Shown: positions 26,052 through 36,336, counted from the stretch's first letter. The stretch: DNA of 64,000 bases from Wocania_A sp965224845 (GCA_965224845.1 CBDDAJ010000022.1:124001-188000), one strand, 5' to 3'. The notes: a model not told the origin generated them from the sequence alone. Numbers and translations: made by a program.

Positions 26052-27429
26052 AAAGCAGCATCCATCTTCATTTAAAGACCCTTCAGGTTATATTTATGAT
26101 GACGAAGGTGTTTTTAAAAGAGTTATAGAACCAATTTATTTTAAACAGTATTACGCACTTAGAGATTCAGGTTTTTTTGAAAAATTGTTTAGTAGTAAAG
26201 TGTTAATCCCTCATGAGGAGTTATCATGTTCTTCCTCAAAGATTATTATACAACCAGAGCAAATACCTTTTATTACATATCCTTACGAATGGAGCTTTAA
26301 TCAGTACAAGGAAGCTGCACTATTAACACTTAGGATACAAAAATATAGCATAGAGAAAGGTTTTTCTTTAAAAGATGCATCAGCTTTTAATGTAGCCTTT
26401 TACAAAGGAAGAGCCGTTTTTATTGATACACTTTCATTTGACTTTTATGTTGAAAACTACCCATGGAGAGCCTATAAACAGTTTGTAACTCATTTTTTAG
26501 GACCATTAGTTTTGGCTCACTATCATGGTGTGCAATCTCTTAAATTAATAGGTGAGTTTTTAGATGGTATACCATTAAAAATGTTAGCATCAATGTTGCC
26601 TTTTAAATCGAAATTAAGCCCTGTCCTTTATACGAATATTCATTTATTAGCAAAGTTTGAAAATAAGTATAAAGAAGATTATAGTGGAGAAATTAAAGAG
26701 AACTCATTATCAAAGAAAGCCCTGCTTAGTATAATAAAAAGCCTATACAATTATATAAAAAAGCTGAAGTTTAAAGAAGATTCTGAATGGGGCAATTATT
26801 ATAGCAAAATAAACTATAGTGATGTAGCTTTTAATTTAAAAGCTACGATTATTGATACTTGGATAACTAAATTAGCTCCAGAGAATATAATAGATGTTGG
26901 AGGTAATGATGGAGCTTTTGTAAGACAAATATCTTGCAAGCTACAACAAGCTTTAGTATGTGATATCGATAATAATGCAGTAGATTTTAATTATTTAAAA
27001 GTAAAGGATAATAAAGAAAATTACATTACCCCTTTTGTTTTAGATATTCTTAGTCCATCTTCAGCAATAGGGTTTAATAACAAAGAACGTTTTTCGTTTA
27101 TAGAACGCATACAAAGATTTGATCCAGACGTAACTTTTGCATTGGCTTTAATACACCATATAACCCTATCTGGTAATGTGCCTTTTAATATGTCTGCTAA
27201 TTTTTTTGCTTCTTTTTCAAAATATTTAATTATAGAATTCCCTAAGAAAAAAGACTCTTGGGTTGAACGTTTGTTAAATTCCAAAGCAGAATTTAAAGAT
27301 CATTTTATTTTTTATTCTATAGAAAACTTTGAATTGGCTTACTCTAATTTCTTTGATATTTTAGAAAAACGACAGATTGATGAAACAGAGAGGGTTTTAT
27401 TCTTATTGAAGAGGAAGAATTATGCTTAA
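26041..27429 (+). CDS. SAM-dependent methyltransferase-like protein
   Basis: The 462-residue protein starts at a GTG inside the preceding gene. About 270 residues of unassigned N-terminal sequence (with VAFYKGRAVFIDTLSFDF, resembling NoeA-type nodulation proteins) are followed by a class I methyltransferase core with motif I in IIDVGGNDGAFVRQ, an acidic motif II in VCDIDNNAV and FALALIHHI. The substrate is not evident. Overlap with the small membrane protein upstream and with the sulfatase-fold gene downstream (8 bases) puts it in an envelope-related operon. Confidence 0.8.
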   Translation: MTRKKQHPSSFKDPSGYIYDDEGVFKRVIEPIYFKQYYALRDSGFFEKLFSSKVLIPHEELSCSSSKIIIQPEQIPFITYPYEWSFNQYKEAALLTLRIQKYSIEKGFSLKDASAFNVAFYKGRAVFIDTLSFDFYVENYPWRAYKQFVTHFLGPLVLAHYHGVQSLKLIGEFLDGIPLKMLASMLPFKSKLSPVLYTNIHLLAKFENKYKEDYSGEIKENSLSKKALLSIIKSLYNYIKKLKFKEDSEWGNYYSKINYSDVAFNLKATIIDTWITKLAPENIIDVGGNDGAFVRQISCKLQQALVCDIDNNAVDFNYLKVKDNKENYITPFVLDILSPSSAIGFNNKERFSFIERIQRFDPDVTFALALIHHITLSGNVPFNMSANFFASFSKYLIIEFPKKKDSWVERLLNSKAEFKDHFIFYSIENFELAYSNFFDILEKRQIDETERVLFLLKRKNYA

Positions 27430-28909
27430 GTTAAGGAATCACATAATTAAATTTATAAATAGTAAAAAGCAACATCCTATTATTGCAGCGATTGCAGCAG
27501 GGTTATACCCTTTACTGTATTATTACAATACTAATTTTACATTGGTGAATTCTTGGGCCCAACTGGTTTTTTTTCTCATCTGTTTCATTATAATTCCAGT
27601 TTTATTATTTACTTTAACATACACTTTCATTAAAAAGTTTGATAAGAAAAGTAAATATGTTTTCTATTTGATTCCTATTCTAAATTTAGTAACATTTACC
27701 TTTTTTGTAATACTATCTACTTATGGTTTTAAAAACAAGTTACTTGTTTTACCATTATTGCTCTCTTTTTTTTTAGCTACAATTGTTAAAAATCATATTA
27801 ATAAAATAATTGTATTTCAATACATGTTAGCTTTTTTTGTTTTGATACAGCTTTTTCCAGATTTTTATAAAGCAGTAACTTATTCTGCTAAATGGCAAGA
27901 GCAACCCGATGATATAGAAAATGTTGTATTTAAGAAAACACCAAACGTATATATAATTCAACCTGATGGTTATGCTAACTTTTCCGAGTTAAAGAAGGGA
28001 TATTACAATTACAACAATAGTGAGTTCGAAAATTTTTTAAGAAAAGAAAAATTTAAGCTTTATAATGCTTATAGAAGCAACTATGTGTCTACGCTAAGCT
28101 CAAATAGTTCCATGTTTTCTATGAAGCATCATTACTATAATAATACTAAAGCAAATAGTAAGGAGTTGTTTAATGCTAGAGAAGTTATTGTTGGAAATAA
28201 TCCTGTAGTTTCGATTTTTAAAAAAAATGATTATAAAAGTTTTTTATTATTAGAAAGACCATACTTGTTGGTAAACAGACCTACCGTATCTTACGATTAT
28301 TGTAATATTAAATTTAAAGAAATTTCATTTTTAGCGAGAGGCTTTGAAATTAAAAAAGAAATTATAAGTGAGTTAAAGCAATCAATATTAGAAAATACTT
28401 CTACAAATAATTTTTATTTTATTGGATTGATGAGACCAAGCCACATATCGGTACAAAAAAATGTGTCTAAAGGAGTAAAAAAAGAGCGAGAAGATTATTT
28501 AAAAGATTTAGAAAAAGCAAACCAATCTTTAAAAGAGATTGTCAAAATAATTAAAGAAAAAGATAGTAATAGTTTAATAGTTATTGTTGCAGATCATGGT
28601 GGTTTTATAGGATTAAATTATAGTCTTGAAACCGAAATAAAACAAACAGATAGAGATTTAATATATTCTGTTTTTACTTCTGCATTAGCTATTAAATGGC
28701 CAGAAGATGCTCCACATTTCGATGAGAAACTTAACACGTCTGTAAATTTATTTAGGGTTTTATTTTCATATTTAAGTGAGAATGTTACATTCTTGAATTA
28801 TTTGGAAGATAATAAAAGCTTTGCATTAATAAAGCAAGGAGCACCTTATGGGGTTTATGAATATATAGATGAAAATGGTAGCATTGTATTCAATAAACAA
28901 GAAAAATAA
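27422..28909 (+). CDS. Membrane-anchored sulfatase/alkaline-phosphatase-fold protein
   Basis: The 495-residue protein has about four N-terminal membrane helices (to about 155) and a large extracytoplasmic domain of the alkaline phosphatase superfamily. PNVYIIQPDGYAN is the first metal-binding strand, STLSSNSSMFSM is where the nucleophile would lie, and VIVADHGGFIG is the second metal site. The layout resembles LTA synthase-like or phosphoglycerol transferases, although the nucleophile residue cannot be fixed by eye. It follows the methyltransferase in the same transcript and precedes the flippase genes, suggesting modification of a surface glycan or lipid. Confidence 0.75.
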   Translation: MLKLRNHIIKFINSKKQHPIIAAIAAGLYPLLYYYNTNFTLVNSWAQLVFFLICFIIIPVLLFTLTYTFIKKFDKKSKYVFYLIPILNLVTFTFFVILSTYGFKNKLLVLPLLLSFFLATIVKNHINKIIVFQYMLAFFVLIQLFPDFYKAVTYSAKWQEQPDDIENVVFKKTPNVYIIQPDGYANFSELKKGYYNYNNSEFENFLRKEKFKLYNAYRSNYVSTLSSNSSMFSMKHHYYNNTKANSKELFNAREVIVGNNPVVSIFKKNDYKSFLLLERPYLLVNRPTVSYDYCNIKFKEISFLARGFEIKKEIISELKQSILENTSTNNFYFIGLMRPSHISVQKNVSKGVKKEREDYLKDLEKANQSLKEIVKIIKEKDSNSLIVIVADHGGFIGLNYSLETEIKQTDRDLIYSVFTSALAIKWPEDAPHFDEKLNTSVNLFRVLFSYLSENVTFLNYLEDNKSFALIKQGAPYGVYEYIDENGSIVFNKQEK

Positions 28910-29071
28910 GCGTTAAATAACCTATTTGTAATGCAAATATGTCATTAAATGATTTTGTATATTTGGTTCATTCTAAAAAAGCACAGAAAATCAAATACTA
29001 ATTTCTTGTTTTTTATCAAAAAATTGCAATTAAAAAATTAACCGTATTTAAGAAAAGTAAATTGGTATTAA

Positions 29072-30370
29072 TTGAAAAAATTAATAGATTATATAAATAA
29101 TAATGTTTTAATAAAAGTTACTTCGTTAAAAACTGCTGCAATTTTAACTAGAATGATAGCGGGGATATTAACTTCTAAAGCTATAGCTGTTTTTATTGGA
29201 GCAGAAGGATTGGCCTTAATAGGTAATTTACGCAATTTTGTTAGCTCTATTCAATCTGTTGCTATACTCGGTTTTTACAAAGGAGCAGTAAAGTATATAG
29301 CAGATTACAAAGAAAATATTGTTAGGCTAAGTAGAACCATTTCTACCGTTTATTATATTGGGTTTGTTTCTTCAATTTTAGTGTCGCTTTTGTGCTATTT
29401 TAATGCAGAAAGTATCAATAATATTATATTTCCTAATTATAATAGCTATGGCTATGTCATTAAAATCTTTGCTATTGTATTGCCCTTTTATTCTTTGAAT
29501 ATGTTTTCATTTTCAATAATGAATGGCTTTTCAAAGTATAAGATACTCATCATAATTAATATTATTGGACAAATTTTAGGAGTTTCTATTACACTACTTT
29601 TAATTTTTCAAAGAAAATTAGAAGGTGCATTAGTATCTGTTGTTATTGCGGAGTCATTAATATTTTTAATCACCTTAGTAGGTATAATAAATCGCCGCAG
29701 TTTAACACCGCTGATACAAGTAAAATATGTGAGTTTTAGTTATTTTAAGCGATTAAGTTCTTATTCTGTAATGGCATTATTCTCTGCCGTTATGCTACCA
29801 ATAGTGGCTTTAGCCATACGGTCGTATATTATTGAAAATATAGGTTATAAGGATGCCGGTTTTTGGGAAGCAATGACAAGAATTTCTAAGTACTATTTAA
29901 TGATGGTTAGCTCTTTAATGGCATTGTATATTTTACCACGCTTATCTGAAATTAATACAGCCAAAGCTTTCAAAAAAGAGGTTTTTGGATTTTATAAAAC
30001 AATAATACCAATATTGTTACTTGGCTTTTCATTAATTTATTTATTAAAACCATATATAATTACTATTGTTTTTTCTGAAGAGTTTGAGCCAGTTGAGAAT
30101 TTGTTTTTATGGCAATTATTAGGAGATTTTTTAAAGGTTTTATCTATGGTTATTGCTTACCAGTTTTTAGCCAAAAAAATGTTTTGGCACTATGTGGTAA
30201 CCGAAGCATTTTTAATAATAATATTATATACAACAAGTATTTATTTTATTAAAATGTTTGGTGTAGAAGGTGCAGTAATTGGACATTTTGTTAGCTATTT
30301 AATGTACTATGGTGTTATTTTATTAATATTTAGAAGTTCTCTTTTTGGTATAGAGAGTGGGAAGAAATAG
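29072..30370 (+). CDS. O-antigen flippase, Wzx-like (first copy)
   Basis: The 432-residue protein carries about twelve hydrophobic helices and the MATE/PST layout of polysaccharide flippases, with IGAEGLALIGNLRNF near the N terminus, typical of the O-antigen translocase group. It moves lipid-linked oligosaccharides across the inner membrane. The best start is a TTG at 29072, since the predicted N terminus aligns with its downstream paralogue; a later ATG would remove the first helix. About 160 AT-rich bases without a feature precede it. Confidence 0.88.
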   Translation: MKKLIDYINNNVLIKVTSLKTAAILTRMIAGILTSKAIAVFIGAEGLALIGNLRNFVSSIQSVAILGFYKGAVKYIADYKENIVRLSRTISTVYYIGFVSSILVSLLCYFNAESINNIIFPNYNSYGYVIKIFAIVLPFYSLNMFSFSIMNGFSKYKILIIINIIGQILGVSITLLLIFQRKLEGALVSVVIAESLIFLITLVGIINRRSLTPLIQVKYVSFSYFKRLSSYSVMALFSAVMLPIVALAIRSYIIENIGYKDAGFWEAMTRISKYYLMMVSSLMALYILPRLSEINTAKAFKKEVFGFYKTIIPILLLGFSLIYLLKPYIITIVFSEEFEPVENLFLWQLLGDFLKVLSMVIAYQFLAKKMFWHYVVTEAFLIIILYTTSIYFIKMFGVEGAVIGHFVSYLMYYGVILLIFRSSLFGIESGKK

Positions 30371-30403
30371 ATTACTTTTTAATTAATTTGCAGAATTAAG
30401 TTA

Positions 30404-31696
30404 TTGAATATACCTAGTCTCATAAAAAATAGTTTGTTATTAAAAGTTACATCAGCTAATACTTTATTGGTTTTTGTGAGAATGGGATTTTCGCTTATTT
30501 CTCAAAAAGCTTTGGCTATTTTGATTGGAGCAGAAGGTATAGCTTTAGTAGGTAACCTTAAGAATTTAGTAAAGTTTTTCGAACAGTTTTCCATTTTAGG
30601 AACTACAGATGGATTAATAAAATATGTTTCTGAGTATAAAGATGATAAAAAACAGTTAAAAAAGCTGTTTTCTACAGCTTTCGTTTTTGCAACTATTGCG
30701 ACCATAGTTTCATTTGTTATTTTGTTCTTTTTCTCTGACTCTTTGTGTGAATTAGTTTTTGGAATTAATAAAGAGTATACCTTTGTCTTCAAAATTTTGT
30801 CATTTATAATTCCTTTTATGGGGATAAATGCCATTTTATACTCCTTATTAAATGGACTTTCAGCATATAAATTATACACGAAATTAACGTTAAGCACTAT
30901 AATAGTGAGTACTTTTCTTATTGTGTTTTTTACTTACAAATTTGAAGTTAAAGGGAGTTTGTTAGCTATAAGTATGATTCCAGTTATCCATTTTTTTAAT
31001 TTTATTTTATTTTTCCGTAAGTCATATAAACCCTATATAAATCTTAAAAGAGTATCATTTAATTTAGACTTTAAAAATCAATTGTTATCTTATAGTTTCA
31101 TGACGATTATAGTTGTTTTATTTGTTAACATAACAGATATAGCTATCAGAAATTTGATTGAAAATAAAGTAGATATATCTAATGCTGGATATTGGACAGC
31201 TATGACATCTATATCTAAAACTTACATGCAGTTTTCTGCAGCTATATTTCCTTTATATATATTACCACGCTACGCAAAAATTGCTAATACCTTTGATTTT
31301 AGAAAAGAAGTTAAGAAGATATACAAAACGCTATTACCGCTAATTATTGTTGGTATGTTGACGGTTTTCTTTTTAAGAGATTTAATAATAAAACTTCTTT
31401 ATACAAGCGATTTTTTGGTTATGGAAAGCTTTTTTAAATGGCAATTGTTAGGAGACTTAGTAAAATTTATAGCCCTTATTATATCGTACCAATTTTTAGC
31501 AAAAAAGCAGATAACTTATTTTTTAATTACAGAGCTAATCTCTGTTTTACTATTTTACAGTTTTTCTGTTTATTTTTTAAATATATATGGAACAGAAGGA
31601 GTTGTAATGGCACATTTTATTAGGTATGTTGTATACTTTTTTATTGTGCTATTTTTTTTAAGACACAATTTTATTGGAAAGAATAGAATTTTATAA
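30404..31696 (+). CDS. O-antigen flippase, Wzx-like (second copy)
   Basis: This 430-residue protein is a clear paralogue of the preceding one: both share LLKVTS or LIKVTS near the start, IGAEGxALxGNL, GYWTAMTSISK or GFWEAMTRISK, and LFLWQLLGDFLK or FFKWQLLGDLVK near the end. It also appears to start at a TTG. Twelve hydrophobic helices are visible. Two tandem diverged flippases suggest two exported glycans or a heteromeric transporter; the sequence alone cannot separate these. Confidence 0.88.
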   Translation: MNIPSLIKNSLLLKVTSANTLLVFVRMGFSLISQKALAILIGAEGIALVGNLKNLVKFFEQFSILGTTDGLIKYVSEYKDDKKQLKKLFSTAFVFATIATIVSFVILFFFSDSLCELVFGINKEYTFVFKILSFIIPFMGINAILYSLLNGLSAYKLYTKLTLSTIIVSTFLIVFFTYKFEVKGSLLAISMIPVIHFFNFILFFRKSYKPYINLKRVSFNLDFKNQLLSYSFMTIIVVLFVNITDIAIRNLIENKVDISNAGYWTAMTSISKTYMQFSAAIFPLYILPRYAKIANTFDFRKEVKKIYKTLLPLIIVGMLTVFFLRDLIIKLLYTSDFLVMESFFKWQLLGDLVKFIALIISYQFLAKKQITYFLITELISVLLFYSFSVYFLNIYGTEGVVMAHFIRYVVYFFIVLFFLRHNFIGKNRIL

Positions 31697-31710
31697 AATA
31701 AATATGGTGT

Positions 31711-33303
31711 ATGATTAATTTAAGTAAGTTTTTTTTAAGATATATCCATCTGGTATTACTAGTATTTATATTCGATATTATTTTTAATAAAATCTCATTA
31801 AGTGTATTTTATAATTTAATTGAGAATATTCTATTTGCAATAACACTTATTTGTCCCCTTTTTTTTATCAATAATAATTGGTTAAAAAAATACTATGTAA
31901 ACATTTCATATTCATTTTTTGTAGTTTCACTATATATAGAAACAGCTTATTTCTATTTGTTTAAAACAATATTTAATTCCTCGGCCATTTTTGTTGTTTT
32001 AGATACAAACTCAAAAGAGGTAAAAGAATTTTTAGGCTTTTACATTGATAAGTATATTGTGATATTGTTTGTGGTAATTTTAATAATTGCGTTGTATAAT
32101 ATAAGGCAACTTAACTTATTGAATTTGATCAAGGTAAAGTTCAATAAAATAATCGTTTTTTGCTTGTTTGTTATTATTGTTTCTTTTTTAAAATTTTCAG
32201 GATTGATCATATATAATTTGCCTTATAAGGTTTTAAGATCTACAGTTGAGTATTATACAGAGTCTAAAAAGTTAGGAGACTATATAAACAATAAAACTGG
32301 TAGTTTTACCAATGTTTTTAGGGATTCTGATATAGAAGAACAGGAGGTTTATGTAATCGTAATTGGAGAATCTACGGCACGTTCTCATATGGGAATTTAT
32401 GACTATTATAGAAAAACAACACCATTACTTGAAGAAATTGAAGATGAATTGCTGGTGTATAATAGAGTTATAAGCCCAGACACATATACAATAGGCAGTT
32501 TAACAAAAGCATTAACTTTAGGTAATTATGAAAATCCTGACGGAAAATATGAAGGTTCAATAATACAATTGTTAAATAAAGCTAAGTTTAAAACCTATTG
32601 GATTTCAAACCAAAAACCAATAGGAATTCATGATTCTCATGTTACAAAAATAGGGTTAGGGGCAGAAAAATCAATTTTTTTAAACATTAAGCATACAGAT
32701 GAAGATACTGTTTTTGATGAAATTCTAGTTGATAAGTTAGATGAGGTTTTAAAAGAAAAAGGTAATAAAAAAGTTATCTTTTTACATATGCTAGGCACTC
32801 ACTTTAATTATAAAAAAAGATATCCTGGAAGTTTTAATTATTTTAAAGATATACCAAAAACTAAATTTAAGAGCGAAAAAGCATATAATTTAATTAATCA
32901 ATATGATAATGCTACAAAATATACTGACTTTGTAGTTAGAAATGTTATTGAATCTATAAAAAGACTTAATGTTAAAAGTTTTGTTTTGTATTTTTCGGAT
33001 CATGGAGAGGAAGTATATGATAATATTGAGTTTTCTGGACATTTTACTGAAAAAATTCGAACAAAAAATGTTTATGAAATTCCAATGATACTTTGGTGTT
33101 CTGAAAGTTTTAAAAGTAAAAGGAGATTTCCTCCTAATTTTGAGTCAAAGTATATGATAGATGATATGTTTTATTCAATCTCAGATTTAGTTAATATAGA
33201 AGCGAATGAAGTAGATTTAACGCGCAGTATATTCAGTGAAAATTTTGAAGAAAGAAAAAGAATTATAAAAGACACTATTGATTATGATAACTTTTTTAAG
33301 TAA
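31711..33303 (+). CDS. Phosphoethanolamine transferase-like membrane enzyme
   Basis: The 530-residue protein has five N-terminal membrane helices (to about 175) and a sulfatase-fold catalytic domain. The motif VIVIGESTARSHMGIYDYY places the nucleophile Thr222 as in EptA/CptA, with metal ligands expected in GES and in FSDHGEEVY. It would transfer phosphoethanolamine from phosphatidylethanolamine to lipid A, core or a glycan in the periplasm. It lies between flippase and glycosyltransferase genes, so the acceptor is probably a surface glycolipid. Similar enzymes confer cationic-peptide tolerance, but that cannot be inferred here. Confidence 0.87.
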   Translation: MINLSKFFLRYIHLVLLVFIFDIIFNKISLSVFYNLIENILFAITLICPLFFINNNWLKKYYVNISYSFFVVSLYIETAYFYLFKTIFNSSAIFVVLDTNSKEVKEFLGFYIDKYIVILFVVILIIALYNIRQLNLLNLIKVKFNKIIVFCLFVIIVSFLKFSGLIIYNLPYKVLRSTVEYYTESKKLGDYINNKTGSFTNVFRDSDIEEQEVYVIVIGESTARSHMGIYDYYRKTTPLLEEIEDELLVYNRVISPDTYTIGSLTKALTLGNYENPDGKYEGSIIQLLNKAKFKTYWISNQKPIGIHDSHVTKIGLGAEKSIFLNIKHTDEDTVFDEILVDKLDEVLKEKGNKKVIFLHMLGTHFNYKKRYPGSFNYFKDIPKTKFKSEKAYNLINQYDNATKYTDFVVRNVIESIKRLNVKSFVLYFSDHGEEVYDNIEFSGHFTEKIRTKNVYEIPMILWCSESFKSKRRFPPNFESKYMIDDMFYSISDLVNIEANEVDLTRSIFSENFEERKRIIKDTIDYDNFFK

Positions 33304-33340
33304 ACATTTTAATATGAGCTCTATTGATAAAATATAAGGC

Positions 33341-34405
33341 ATGAAAAAGGTTTGTATTATCACAACGTCTTTTGGAAAAGGAGGTGCGGAAAGATCTGCT
33401 GCTATACTTTCACAAATGCTTTCTAACCTTGAATATGAAGTTCATATATTAATGACCAAAGATGATATAGATTACGAATTTTCTGGAACTCTGTTTAATC
33501 TTCAAAAAGAATGGGGGACTAATATTACCGTTTTTAAAAAAATAAAAGTTTTAAGGTCATATTTTAAAAAATATAATTTCGACTATATTATTGATAATCG
33601 TACAAGACCAGGTTTTTTTAAAGAGTTAATTTTATATAATTATGTTTTTAAAGCAAAAAATAAAATTTCAATAGTGCATAGTTTTTTTTTAAAAAATTAT
33701 TTTCCTAATAATAGATTTCTTGCAAAGTTATTGTATAAAAACACAATATTGATAGGGGTTAGTCAAGAAATTGAAAAAGCTATTTTAAAAAAATATGCTT
33801 TGAAAAGAGTTACCCATATATATAACTCAATTGATGAGAGTGATGTTAGCATTAGTAGTGAAGAAATTAAATTTACTGAAAGCTTTGTTCTATGGTATGG
33901 TCGTATAGAAGAAAGTGTGAAAAACTTAACGTTACTTTTAAAAGCTTATAAAGAATCTACCCTACCTCAAAAAAATATAAAGTTATATGTTGTTGGTCAG
34001 GGAAGCGATACGAACATTTTAAAAGCAAATATTAACAAGCTTCAACTAGGAAATTTAGTTAATTATTTTCCATTTTTAAAAAACCCCTTTCCTTATGTTA
34101 AAAGTGCAAAGTTTACTGTTTTAACTAGTTATCATGAAGGGTTTCCCAGAGTTTTAATTGAGTCTTTAGTTTGTGGTACACCTGTAATTTCTGTGAATTG
34201 TAAATCTGGGCCTAAAGAAATTGTTAAACACGAATACAATGGTTTATTGGTTGAAAATCATAATCCACTTGCTTTAGCAAACGCATTTAATGATTTTATT
34301 GCAAATAAGACATTGTATGATAAGTGTAAAAAAAATGCAATATCAAGCATAAGTAAATTTTCTAAAGAAAATATTTCTAGAGAATGGAAAAAAATACTCA
34401 AATAA
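33341..34405 (+). CDS. Glycosyltransferase family 4
   Basis: The 354-residue cytoplasmic protein has the GT-B layout. The N-terminal donor-poor half starts ITTSFGKGGAERSAAILSQ, and the C-terminal half carries LWYGRIEESVKN and the GT4 signature SYHEGFPRVLIESL followed by CGTPVISVNCKSGPKEI, with Glu as the nucleotide-sugar ligand. It should add a sugar from a nucleotide donor with retained configuration. It is the last plus-strand gene of the surface-glycan run and converges on a GT2 gene four bases away. Confidence 0.9.
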   Translation: MKKVCIITTSFGKGGAERSAAILSQMLSNLEYEVHILMTKDDIDYEFSGTLFNLQKEWGTNITVFKKIKVLRSYFKKYNFDYIIDNRTRPGFFKELILYNYVFKAKNKISIVHSFFLKNYFPNNRFLAKLLYKNTILIGVSQEIEKAILKKYALKRVTHIYNSIDESDVSISSEEIKFTESFVLWYGRIEESVKNLTLLLKAYKESTLPQKNIKLYVVGQGSDTNILKANINKLQLGNLVNYFPFLKNPFPYVKSAKFTVLTSYHEGFPRVLIESLVCGTPVISVNCKSGPKEIVKHEYNGLLVENHNPLALANAFNDFIANKTLYDKCKKNAISSISKFSKENISREWKKILK

Positions 34406-34408
34406 AAA

Positions 34409-35350
34409 CTAGTTATAAGCAGTTATGTATAATTTGTTTTTAATTAAAAACTTTTGAAATTTTTTAAAATTTCTTAGCATTAATTTTGGAGTATTTAACA
34501 ATATTACTTGTTTTAAATTTAAGTTTTTTAAATCAATTTCTTGCTTTAGTTTTTTATAGAGTTCTTTATTGTTAGTTATTAAAGTTCTAATGGCGAGAGC
34601 ATACCTATTAATATCTAAGTATAATTTTAATGAAGTATTTACTTTTTCTTCTTCTGAAAAGCTAGAGATAAAATTGTAGCGAATATAGTTGTATTCATTT
34701 TCATTCTTAGAAAGGCTATCATTTACATATAGTTTGTAAGACATTGTAATTTTTGGATTGAAACTCACTTCATATTTAAGAGCAAATCTAATCCATAAAT
34801 CTAAATCTTGAGCTGTCTTTAGTTGAGGATTAAACCCCCCTATTTCTTTAAATTTTTCTTTAGAAAAACCAACTGCAGAAGTCCATGCAACTGGATTTAC
34901 AATACTAGCCTTAAAAAAATCTTCAACGATAAGAATTTCTGTATCAAAAATAAAATTCAGTTTTGCAGGACGAAATGTTTTTTCTGTATAGAAAACTTGA
35001 TAGTTATTACAATATAATCCTGTGTCCGGAAATTGAAGTATTTGCTTTCTTAATTCGAATAAATGGTTACTATGCCAAAAATCATCAGCATCTAAAAGGG
35101 CTATATATTTAGATTTTGCCAATTCTACTCCCTTATTTCTAGCCATAGAGACGCCTGTATTTTTTTGCTTGTAAATTACTATTCTTTCATCACTAAATTT
35201 TGCAACTTTATCTAAGCTACTATCAGTACTTCCATCATTTACCACAATTACCTCAAAGTCTTTAAATTCTTGATTTAAAACACTTTTAAGGGTAGCTTCA
35301 ATGTATTTTTCTTTATTGTATAATGGTATTATAACAGAGAAAAAAGGCAT
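34409..35350 (-). CDS. Glycosyltransferase family 2
   Basis: The 313-residue protein begins with the GT-A fold: FSVIIPLYNKEKYIEATLKS, VVNDGSTDSS and the DXD-like LLDADDFWH, then GGFNPQLKTAQDLDLW, which binds the acceptor. It should be an inverting glycosyltransferase acting in surface polysaccharide synthesis. It is transcribed against the GT4 gene, so it is probably regulated separately although functionally related. Confidence 0.9.
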   Translation of the reverse strand: MPFFSVIIPLYNKEKYIEATLKSVLNQEFKDFEVIVVNDGSTDSSLDKVAKFSDERIVIYKQKNTGVSMARNKGVELAKSKYIALLDADDFWHSNHLFELRKQILQFPDTGLYCNNYQVFYTEKTFRPAKLNFIFDTEILIVEDFFKASIVNPVAWTSAVGFSKEKFKEIGGFNPQLKTAQDLDLWIRFALKYEVSFNPKITMSYKLYVNDSLSKNENEYNYIRYNFISSFSEEEKVNTSLKLYLDINRYALAIRTLITNNKELYKKLKQEIDLKNLNLKQVILLNTPKLMLRNFKKFQKFLIKNKLYITAYN

Positions 35351-35478
35351 ATTTTATAAATATTTTTAAGCATGAAATTGTATGCTATCTAGTTGTTTTT
35401 TTATAAATTATAAACACTTATAAGCTCTAGTTAAAAAAAGGGATTTAATTCAATAAACTTTATTTTAAGAATATGTGT

Positions 35479-36162
35479 TTACCCCTTCCTTTGCACAACT
35501 TCATAAACCGCATTATCATCACATTTTAAGGTTTTACTTGGGTATTTTAGTAACAAAGCATAATCATGAGTCGCCATTAAAATGGTATTGCCATTTTTAT
35601 TAATGTCTTGCAAAACTTCCATAACTTCAACACTAGTTTGAGGATCTAAATTTCCAGTAGGTTCATCAGCAAGAATAAGTTCAGGATTATTTAATAAAGC
35701 TCTGGCTATAGCAACACGTTGCTGTTCGCCCCCAGAAAGCTCATGCGGAAATTTAAACCCTTTAGTTTTCATATCAACTTTGGTTAAAACCTCTTCAACT
35801 CGCGTTTCCATGTCGCCTTTATCTTTCCAGCCTGTAGCTTTTAAAACAAACAATAAATTATCGTTAATAGTCCTATCTGTTAATAATTTAAAATCTTGAA
35901 AGACAACACCTAATTTTCGTCTTAAAAAAGGAATTTCTTTTTCTTTAAGGGTTTTTAAATTATAATCAACAATACGACCTTCACCTTCGGTTAAAGGCAA
36001 ATCACCGTATAGTGTTTTCATAAAACTACTTTTACCTGTTCCCGTTTTACCTATTAAGTATACAAAATCTCCTTTGTTAATCTCTACATTTACATTTGAA
36101 AGCACTAAGCTATCGCCTTGAAAAATGGAAGCATCTTTTAATTGTAATATAGGACTCGACAT
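35479..36162 (-). CDS. ftsE: Cell-division ABC transporter ATP-binding protein FtsE
   Basis: From the ATG at 36162 the product is 227 residues; the open frame continues 16 residues upstream but that extension is unlike the family. Walker A is GKTGTGKSS, the signature LSGGEQQR and Walker B LILADEPTG, and the overall length matches FtsE. FtsE with FtsX links divisome activity to peptidoglycan hydrolases. FtsX is not adjacent; the ATPase is divergent from the TPR gene. A LolD-like assignment is the alternative. Confidence 0.87.
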   Translation of the reverse strand: MSSPILQLKDASIFQGDSLVLSNVNVEINKGDFVYLIGKTGTGKSSFMKTLYGDLPLTEGEGRIVDYNLKTLKEKEIPFLRRKLGVVFQDFKLLTDRTINDNLLFVLKATGWKDKGDMETRVEEVLTKVDMKTKGFKFPHELSGGEQQRVAIARALLNNPELILADEPTGNLDPQTSVEVMEVLQDINKNGNTILMATHDYALLLKYPSKTLKCDDNAVYEVVQRKG

Positions 36163-36336
36163 AAATAGCAAATGTTTTAAGTTTCGTAAAAGTATTGCTA
36201 AAAACACCAAAATCCAAACCTAAGAAATCAAATCTCAATAGCAGTATTTCTTTAAGGTATTGAGTCTTTTTTTAACATTTAATAAGTCGGTTTATAATTA
36301 TGGCACGATTATTACGTTATAAGATTTATATTGAAT

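Noticed and set aside
27021..27284. Minus-strand frame of 87 codons inside the methyltransferase gene
   Set aside because: Shadow of a well-supported coding frame, with no recognisable motif.
35351..35478. Extra gene between GT2 and ftsE
   Set aside because: 128 AT-rich bases with no open frame of note; nothing identifiable.
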